A stretch of 64,000 nt of DNA from Heterostelium album PN500 (Eukaryota > Evosea > Eumycetozoa > Acytosteliales > Acytosteliaceae). Every line of letters begins with the position of its first letter. Position 1 is the stretch's first letter. This document shows, one piece after another, positions 57,035 through 64,000 of this stretch. The translations under genes and the position numbers were made by a program. A model generated the notes under the pieces. That model was not told the DNA's origin. It worked only from the letters and a program-made list of their open reading frames with translations, and made no database searches. The stretch spans positions 1,674,001 to 1,738,000 of the forward strand of contig NW_008805065.1 of assembly GCF_000004825.1 (NCBI RefSeq), written 5' to 3'.

Positions 57035-57306
57035 ACAACGATAATGTATAACAGTTCAATATCATACATATAAATAGAAACCAATTCACAAATATCGATA
57101 AAAACTATGAGTATACATCTTTCTCATAGGTTATAATTTTTAGTTTTCTTTTTAAAAATACACATATATAAATAAACGTTTGTAATTTATAAATTATTTT
57201 TTTTTTAATAAATAAATAAGCATAGTTTTAGTTTTGTTTAAATATAAAAAAAGTTTATTATTATTATTAATAATGATTAAATTTTAAATATGTTTGACCA
57301 ATCTAT

Positions 57307-59020
57307 CTAATGATGCTCATCCTCAAGTGAAATAGCATGTTGGAGATCTTCCAAGTTGGTAATTGGTTTACCCTTGGTGATAAGCTCACGTGCCTTGTCC
57401 ATCTTTCCATAGTTTCTAAAGGTGAGAACACCGACTACCTTGCTCTTGTCGTTCAAGTAGTAGATGATACCCTTGCTGAATTTGTCGGCGTCGTCAGTCT
57501 TTTGTTTCTCCCAGACTGCGTAGGTCTTGAGTTTGGCATCGGTGTTACCGACTGCTTCGAAACCGATGTGGTCAGTCAAATCACTCCAGAAGAATGGGAG
57601 ATAGGTGTAAGGGTCGGCGGAACCAGCCATGTTCTTACCAGCCAACTCACCGGTTGCCTTGGCGTGATCGTGGTGCTCTACACGTCTACGCACACCGAGG
57701 TTGTAATCGTAGAAACTGGCAACGTCACCGGCAACGTAGACATTGGATCTGGCTTGCAACTCGGCGTTGACAACGTATCCACCGTTGACCGGGTCGACCT
57801 CCAACGATGTCGACTTGGCAATGTCGGTGTTTGGAATGATACCGACGGCAACGACAACGTGGTCAGTGTCAATCGATGAACCATTGTCGAGTTGAACCTT
57901 GAGTTTATCGTTGTTCTTGGAGATGTCCTTAACGAGACGACCTTCGAGCACGTCCACTCCACTGGCTTTGACCTTGTCGGTGGCGTACTTGCTCAAGTAG
58001 TCTGGGAATATCAATGGTAGGACACCATTCTCTGGGAACACCTGAGTGATCTTTACCTTATCCTTGAGATTATCGTTGATGGCACAGGTGATTTCACTAC
58101 CGAGGAATCCACCACCGATCACTGTGACATGCTTGACCTTGTCGTCGTGGACAACATCGTGCAACTTTCTAAAGTCATCGACAGTACGATAGGTAGTGAT
58201 TCTTGGATCATCGGAAGCAGAGTAATTGAACTTTCTTGGTTCTCCACCAGTGGCAATCAAACACTTTTCATAGGCAACCAAAGTACCATCATTCAAAAGA
58301 ATAACTTTACCATCCAAATGAATATCCTAAACATAACTATTAGTTAATCTTTCTATTCCTTTCTTTTTCTTTTGCTTAATTACTTACGACCACTCTCTTG
58401 TTTCTAATGAATTGAAGTACTTCGTTACCGTAGACCGACTCTGGTTCGTAAAGAAGTTTGGATTTGGCACCGGACCAGTCAGAGTACTCGAGTGTCTCCT
58501 TGACGTTCTCATCCTTGTTGGCCCAGAGATTCTTTGAGAGTGGTGGACGTTGGTATGGAACCTCATACTCCTTTGAGATCATCAAGATAGTTGCTTGTTT
58601 ATCGTGCTCCAATATCTTATCGACGGCATAATAGGCAGCGGTACCACCACCGATAATGACATACTTGAACTTCTCTATATTCAAATCATCCTCTGGTCTG
58701 GCGATCTTTTCTTTCTTCTCTGTAGTAGTAGTATCTTTGTTTTGCTCTTCCAACGATAAGATCGAACCCAACAATGCAGTGGCAGCAACTGCAGCAGCAC
58801 CAGCACCAAACATCCAACTACTATTTCTATTATTATTCTTATTGCTATTGTTGTTTCCATTAAAATTATTATTATTGTTCAATCTATTTTGATTATTTGA
58901 ACTATAATATTTAATGGAAGATGAGGATAATGATGATCTACCATTGTTTTGATTAAACTTTGTTAAATTTACAACATTTTTACTTTTTGTCAAAGTATTT
59001 CTAACTATTGAACCAAACAT
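57307..59020 (-). CDS. aif: Apoptosis-inducing factor (AIF), mitochondrial NADH oxidoreductase
   Basis: Two exons (59020-58388 and 58326-57307), 550 residues. Residues 1-60 are an Arg/Lys/Asn-rich mitochondrial presequence, followed by a membrane segment near 70-90 (MFGAGAAAVAATALLGSIL). The FAD-binding motif is KYVIIGGGTAAYYAVD, then YQRPPLSKNLW; the NAD motif is HVTVIGGGFLGSEI; the second FAD motif is NVYVAGDVASFYD; WSDLTDHIGFEAVG belongs to the C-terminal AIF domain. Length and order match AIFM1. In Dictyostelium the homologue lies in mitochondria, supports respiration and moves to the nucleus in caspase-independent cell death. The presequence contains a long Asn tract, normal for this group. 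Confidence 0.92.
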
Positions 59021-59523
59021 ATTTTATTTTTTACTTTTATTTGTTTAATTAAATACAAACAATATTAAAAGTAACTTTTTTTTTTAAACAATAAAATTTT
59101 AAATTAATGATTTATTAATCAGGAGAAGTTCAACCCAATGCTTCTATCATCTTCTCTTTATTTTTTTTTAAATTTTTATTTTTAACTTAAAAAAAGCGTA
59201 GTTTTGCAACACACATCATCTTTAAGTTGCCCAAAAAACACACACAAACCCTTTTAAAAGTTAAAAGAATAAATAAACTACTACTAAATTGCTTTTGATA
59301 ACTTAATCTTAATTTTATTTATATACATTGATTAATTAAAGTATGTATATTTCTATATATATATGAAGTGACGATTGTTTGGAATTGGAAAAACTAAAAA
59401 GTGATTGATCGAGTGAAAGTTTAATTACAAGTTGTTGTTGTTGTTTTGGTTTGTTGGAAAATATCTTGTTGGTTGTATGTTTTTTTTTGTGTGATATATG
59501 TTGTTATTATTATTGATTATTAC
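59021..59523. other. Intergenic region
   Basis: Between two minus-strand genes: AIF promoter side and the 3' side... of DNA upstream of 59524. A/T-rich; no frame or repeat of note. Confidence 0.4.
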
Positions 59524-60545
59524 TTATAAGTTTGATTGAGTTTTCTTTACGACACCACAAACAGAGACGTAATCGATGCTATGATAGAATTGACCTTTTC
59601 TATCTAAATCTTTCATGGTTTCGACCCAGTCGTTGTATTCCTCTTGGGTGATGACTTTGAGATCCAATGCACGCTTTGCTCTCAGGTCGAGTGTGACTAC
59701 CTTGGCAAACTCCCACGAGGTAGCTTGAATCATGTATCCTCTGACCTTGGTATTCTTCAACTTTGGATTGACCAAAGAGAACAACTCGTTGGCAACACCC
59801 GGGTGACAGTTGAACTTGGTATTCAAAATACGATCGGTAACATCTCTCAGACGCTCTGGACAGTAGATCTTGGAGCTGGTCCAATCGGTATCGGAAATGG
59901 CTACCATACCTCCATCCTTTGTCACTCTGATCATCTCATCGATAACGGCAACTGGATTTGGAACATGTTGTAATAATCTTTCACATCTTGCACTGTATAT
60001 TTAATATATATATCAATTGATGTTAATATTTAATAAACAAACAAAATAGATACTATTAAAACGTTTGACTAGCAAACAAATACCTACACATCATAATAAT
60101 TTGATGGCAAATCAACTTTTTCAGCAGAGAAAACATGTAATTTGACGGTTGGACGGTCACCAAACTTCTTCTTGGCATAGTCAATCATTGCTGTACTGTT
60201 ATCAATACCAGTTACCTCACCGTTTGGACCAACTCTATTCAAGAAACTCTTTAAATCCTTTCCATATCCGCAACCAAAGTCAATAATCTTGTCACCTTCT
60301 CCCAATGTCAATTCTTCCTTGGTCTTTCTAGTAATGTTGGCGGTCTATTGATATTTGATTAAAAAGATTGGAGTTAAAAAAAAACGAACGAATTAGTTTC
60401 CCAAAGTGTTTACAATCGCCAAATGTTGTTTGTTTGTTTTTTTAGAACTTACAGCTGGATGCTTGTTGACTCTTTTCAAATATTTAATTAAGGACAATGG
60501 ACTGTTATTATCAACATCAGAGAAATCCTTTACGTGATCAGACAT
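59524..60545 (-). CDS. Class I SAM-dependent methyltransferase (272 aa)
   Basis: Three exons (60545-60453, 60344-60088, 59992-59524) in phase. Motif I is KIIDFGCGYGKDL, followed by VTGIDNSTAMIDYAKKKF (motif II acidic residue binding the ribose), then HVFSAEKVDLP and LLQHVPNPVAVIDEMIRVTK (motifs III-IV). The C-terminus (ISDTDWTSSKIYCPERLRD, YVSVCGVVKK) belongs to a Methyltransf_11/25-like small-molecule methyltransferase. No signal peptide. The substrate (sterol, quinone or other small metabolite) cannot be told. Introns are 95-108 bp. Confidence 0.87.
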
Positions 60546-62365
60546 TTTCTTTTATAAGTATGAAGTTATATATAAATAAATATAAATAAGAGTAGAAACT
60601 ATTTTTTTATGATTTGAAATTAGTTGTTGTTGTTCGTTTTATTTTGTTTTAAATCGCTCTTCCCCAAATCTAGTTATATATAGTTTTCTAAATTTACAAA
60701 CTCTTACTTATTTTATTTAAAATTTATTTTTGTTTGTTTTTTCTTTGATGTGTATCTAACTCTGTTTGGTTGTGTGTGAGTTGGGGTATTCAATCACCTA
60801 CCAACTAACTAAGGAAGGTAAGAATGGTGATTATAGCCATCTCTTATTTTTGGATATTTAATTTCAAGAGTTAGTTTGTAGGTGGGAGCCTAAAGTAGCA
60901 CTACTTTTACTGATGAAATAAAAAAGCTTTATCCAAAAAAAAAACAAAACATAACTAATCTACCCCGTAAATAATCATTAATATTTTAGTGTGTATTTTG
61001 CTTTGCAGTTGTGGCACCATTACCTGATCAACATAATATTGTTCTTTGACTATTGATCATTTTAATCATGCTGCATTCAATCAATCAATTATTAAACACA
61101 ATTCACACAACAACAACCCACACCCATCCCTTCAATTAAAAAACCAAAATCAAAAAAAAAAAAACCAAATTAAACAATTTTAAAAAGAAAAAAACAAACA
61201 CATCATTAAAAGATTGATATATTGTATTTGCTTACAAAGAAAGTACCGGATTCTACTGGATTTATGTTTTTATTCATTTTTTTTAAAAACGAAAATCAAA
61301 ATTTAATTGATTGATTTATAAAAAGACACAAACGAACCGTTAATGATTTCATTTAGGAAAGTATATATTTATTCTCTCGTTTTTTCAGATACTTTATTTG
61401 GTGCAAATGAAATTCAATATCACATTAAATTAAATTGAATAAATTAAATTTAATTGATATCGTGTAGAAGATATCTCGAATTTTTTGATCAACCATCAAA
61501 ACCTTCCTATTAAGGTCAATGTTTTCGGTATTTCCAAATAGACTGTCATTTTGATAGACTTTATTGTAGGTTCCCCAATAATAGTTGCAACGTTAGTGAT
61601 CAATATATTGATATGAGGTCACTATACTTAGTTTTGATTGAAATTCCAATCAAAAAGATAGGATCTCAAATTTCGAGATTTTGCGACTAAAAATAGTTGG
61701 AACATGAATTTTCAAACAAAAAAAAAATTTTGTTTGGTCTTACTCGTCTTTTATTAATATTTGTAAATTCTGAATCTTTGATTTTATTTTGTTTATAGAA
61801 TTTATATCTTTTCATGTATGACTTGAAATCATTTTGAATATTGTTAAATTCACTAGTTAATCACCAAAACATTGATATTTGATTATGCAAACTCCACCAC
61901 CTCAAATCAAATCAACATAAAACAATTCAAACATAACAAATAAAATGTGTAGCAAATAAAATATGAATCGTAAAGATAGTCAAAGATTAGTATTATTTCT
62001 CTAACTATCTTCAAACAAAATTGTAGATTAACAAATTTGTAAATTTTTACATACAAATCAGAGAAAAAATAAAATAGCTAGATTTCAATCTTTAAGGTGT
62101 ATCAAACACTTTCTTTTAAATTAATCACCAAAATAACACATTATTTGTAAATTGAACCACCACAATGTTTGATCAAAATATAAATCGAACTCACATAATC
62201 ACACACTAGCTGAATTTAAGGCTGTTTTTAATAAAGAAAAAAAAGTTATATGTTTGTTTGTTGCAAAATATTAATAATGTTCTTTTTTTTTTTTGAAAAA
62301 TTATTTTATTAATAAATACAATGATATTGTTATTGTTGCTTGATTGTTTTTTTTTTGAAACATTT
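60546..62365. other. Intergenic region of 1.8 kb
   Basis: No coding gene. It contains a 16-bp inverted repeat (listed separately) and short A/T-rich tracts. A minus-strand frame at 62206-62421 overlaps the next gene's end and is not credible. Confidence 0.5.
60795..60884. repeat. 16-bp inverted repeat with a 58-base loop
   Basis: cacctaccaactaact (60795-60810) and agttagtttgtaggtg (60869-60884) pair with one mismatch. The arms are less A/T-rich than the surroundings, and the loop also has base-paired potential (aaggaaggtaag). It could be a hairpin RNA precursor or the ends of a tiny element. Confidence 0.5.
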
Positions 62366-63808
62366 TTAATGAGCAAGTCTCTTGGTTGATCTGAACAATA
62401 AGGTATCGTTTTGATTGGCATCGAATGAGATCTTCATCATCATGAGTGCACCAAAGATGACAAACAAGACCAAGACGATTGGCAAGAAGAGGAAGATTTG
62501 GAAGGCAGCAGTTTGTTGAGAATCGGCCATAGTATTGTTACTGGTACCTTCGGATGATGAAGAGGCGTTACCAACATTGATCATCTCGATTTGATGTGGA
62601 ACACAGAAGACCTTGTAGTCGGCAGATTCGAGTGACTCTTGCAATTGAGCGCAGAGGTCGTCACGTTGAGTCTTGGAGGTGTACTTCAAGTAGATCGATG
62701 GGAGAGCTGGAGTTCCGATGACGTGGTCTCCGACAATGTCGACGACTTGCTCCATCAACTTGGAGTCGGTGGCGGCGGCAGCTGGTGGCAATACGACGAT
62801 CTCACAGGCGACACGACCACCATACAAACCAGAGAGTTGTTGGTAGGCAGAGGACATGGCTTGGTCGACGAGTTGGAGAGCCAATGGGTAGAAAGCGCTC
62901 GATCTGTCGATGCTTGAGATGGCACCGAACGAGAAGGAGATCATGTCTGGAACAGAGTCGGCAACGGCACCGTCAAAGGCGTTCTTACCAGAGACTTGCT
63001 TGACGATGTTGAAGAGTGAAGCAAGTTCGGTCAAGAAAACGATTTCGACGTCGATGTCGATCTCGATGGATTGGCTACCCTTGGTGAAGGTCAACTTGTC
63101 TTGAGCACGGCTAACAGCCCATCCCGATGGCAAGATGAATTGCTTGAACTCCTTGGAGTAGAGGATACGCTCGACGTCGTTCAAGTCCAACTTGAATTCG
63201 TCGTCGTAGTTGTTGTTGGCGTAGATCGACTGCATGGTGTAGGCACCGTTGTAGACGGCGTGGTAGTTACCGGCTGGGATCTTCTTGGCGACCTGTTGGT
63301 GGACGGCAGTGGAACCAGCCAAACCGGCCTTCGAGGAGGCAGAGATGATCAATGACTTTCCGTTGTAGGTCTCGGTGATGACGTCGGCCAAGTTGGCGGC
63401 GAGTGAGATACCCTTCTTTTGGTAGGCGTTCATACGCTCACCGGATGGAGTCTCCCAGTGAGAACCGACGACACCGTGAACGGCTGGAGTGACACCGCTA
63501 AAGATGGTGGCCATCTCGGCGACAGAGTCCATTGGGTAGTATGACTTCTCGATGGTGATGGCGTCACCAGAGACAAACTTCATCTTCTCCAAATCGGTAG
63601 CGGCGACGCTGTCCATTGCGAGAAGCAAGTTGAGCTTTGGCTTGTTAAAGAGTGAGATGGTTGGGAAACCCTCACGGTCGCTGTCTCCCATTGGGAGTGT
63701 ACCCATAACATGTGAAATCAAGGCACTGATTTGAGTGTCCTTCAAATTTGATAATGATGCACTATTAAATACATTTCCCTTCAAATAAAGTAATGAATTT
63801 TGATTAAA
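62366..63808 (-). CDS. Type I membrane protein, ATP6AP2-like C-terminus (partial, 5' exon missing)
   Basis: The exon begins at a splice acceptor (63808) and runs to TAA at 62366, 480 codons. No start codon or signal peptide is visible before the window ends, so the first exon lies beyond 64000. The luminal part resembles the alkaline-phosphatase-like fold in places (PMDSVAEMATIFSGVTPAVHG). There is one membrane span near the end (IFLFLPIVLVLFVIFGALM) and a short tail KISFDANQNDTLLFRSTK. The span and tail resemble ATP6AP2, the V-ATPase accessory protein, and luminal features fit a secretory-pathway accessory subunit. Codon use is G/C-rich and strongly biased (GCC, ATC, TTG), pointing to high expression. 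The family call is tentative; no metal-binding phosphatase residues could be assigned. Confidence 0.8.
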   Translation of the reverse strand, partial: FNQNSLLYLKGNVFNSASLSNLKDTQISALISHVMGTLPMGDSDREGFPTISLFNKPKLNLLLAMDSVAATDLEKMKFVSGDAITIEKSYYPMDSVAEMATIFSGVTPAVHGVVGSHWETPSGERMNAYQKKGISLAANLADVITETYNGKSLIISASSKAGLAGSTAVHQQVAKKIPAGNYHAVYNGAYTMQSIYANNNYDDEFKLDLNDVERILYSKEFKQFILPSGWAVSRAQDKLTFTKGSQSIEIDIDVEIVFLTELASLFNIVKQVSGKNAFDGAVADSVPDMISFSFGAISSIDRSSAFYPLALQLVDQAMSSAYQQLSGLYGGRVACEIVVLPPAAAATDSKLMEQVVDIVGDHVIGTPALPSIYLKYTSKTQRDDLCAQLQESLESADYKVFCVPHQIEMINVGNASSSSEGTSNNTMADSQQTAAFQIFLFLPIVLVLFVIFGALMMMKISFDANQNDTLLFRSTKRLAH

Positions 63809-64000
63809 CTAAAATATAAAAATAATAAAATTGTTAGAAATTTTTCATTTTTTCATAATTATTATTTTCATCATCTATCTATCTATGTTAATTGATTATT
63901 ATTTGTTTTGTTTAAATGCTATTTCTATTGTTATTGATTGTTGAACATTAGTTCTGATAATTGTTATTATTATTGTTTTTTTTTTTTTTTTTTGTCTTCC
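63809..64000. other. Intron of the partial membrane-protein gene
   Basis: On the minus strand this is the intron before the acceptor at 63808. It contains A/T tracts and a short GATA repeat near 63880, and shows no exon. Confidence 0.5.

Noticed and set aside
57337-57879. 180-codon plus-strand frame
   Set aside because: Exact antisense of the AIF gene, whose NAD and FAD motifs are on the minus strand.

Overview
The window comes from a dictyostelid social amoeba. It is A/T-rich with poly(A/T) intergenic tracts. Introns are short (about 50-120 bp) with GTA..AG ends, coding sequence carries Asn, Gln, Thr and Ser runs, stops are mostly TAA, and there is a dictyostelid-type CTDC cysteine-repeat secreted protein and an AIF homologue. 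Base composition is less extreme than in Dictyostelium discoideum, so a Heterostelium/Polysphondylium or Cavenderia type genome is my guess; the species cannot be fixed from sequence alone. I assembled exons by hand from splice signals and reading phase; every joined model quoted below is a multiple of three with no internal stop.

1-7 kb holds ordinary cellular genes: the end of a mitochondrial carrier, a four-CBS (SNF4/AMPK-gamma-like) protein, a FabG-like dehydrogenase, and a seven-exon gene joining a DHH phosphoesterase, a CBS pair and a degenerate tRNA nucleotidyltransferase/poly(A) polymerase-like region.

7-27 kb is an accessory region. It has three tandem paralogous ankyrin-like genes whose regular core repeats every 28 residues, two paralogues of a TPR-like family with a 41-residue period (one frameshifted), an Uma2-like protein, an apparently whole Crinkler-RHS-type gene (Ub-like header, P-loop NTPase, restriction-endonuclease-like end), short repeats and MITE-like elements, and several decayed genes (zinc-finger-like, hexosaminidase, unknown).

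28-41 kb returns to housekeeping genes: a CCDC43 homologue, a 4.1 kb stretch without genes, a RhoGAP with ubiquitin/FERM-like modules, two uncharacterised genes, and a two-unit ubiquitin gene whose second unit lacks the conjugation tail.

41.4-44 kb is a landing site around a tRNA-Val(CAC) gene: a decayed DIRS-like element with long inverted repeats (carrying a nested 102-bp MITE) ends 20 bp upstream, and the 3' part of a LINE lies just downstream.

44-64 kb holds a diverged ankyrin-like protein, an OTU-like/lipase-3/GTPase fusion, an HLS1-like acetyltransferase, a CTDC-repeat secreted protein, AIF, a SAM methyltransferase and a partial type I membrane protein resembling ATP6AP2 at its C-terminus.
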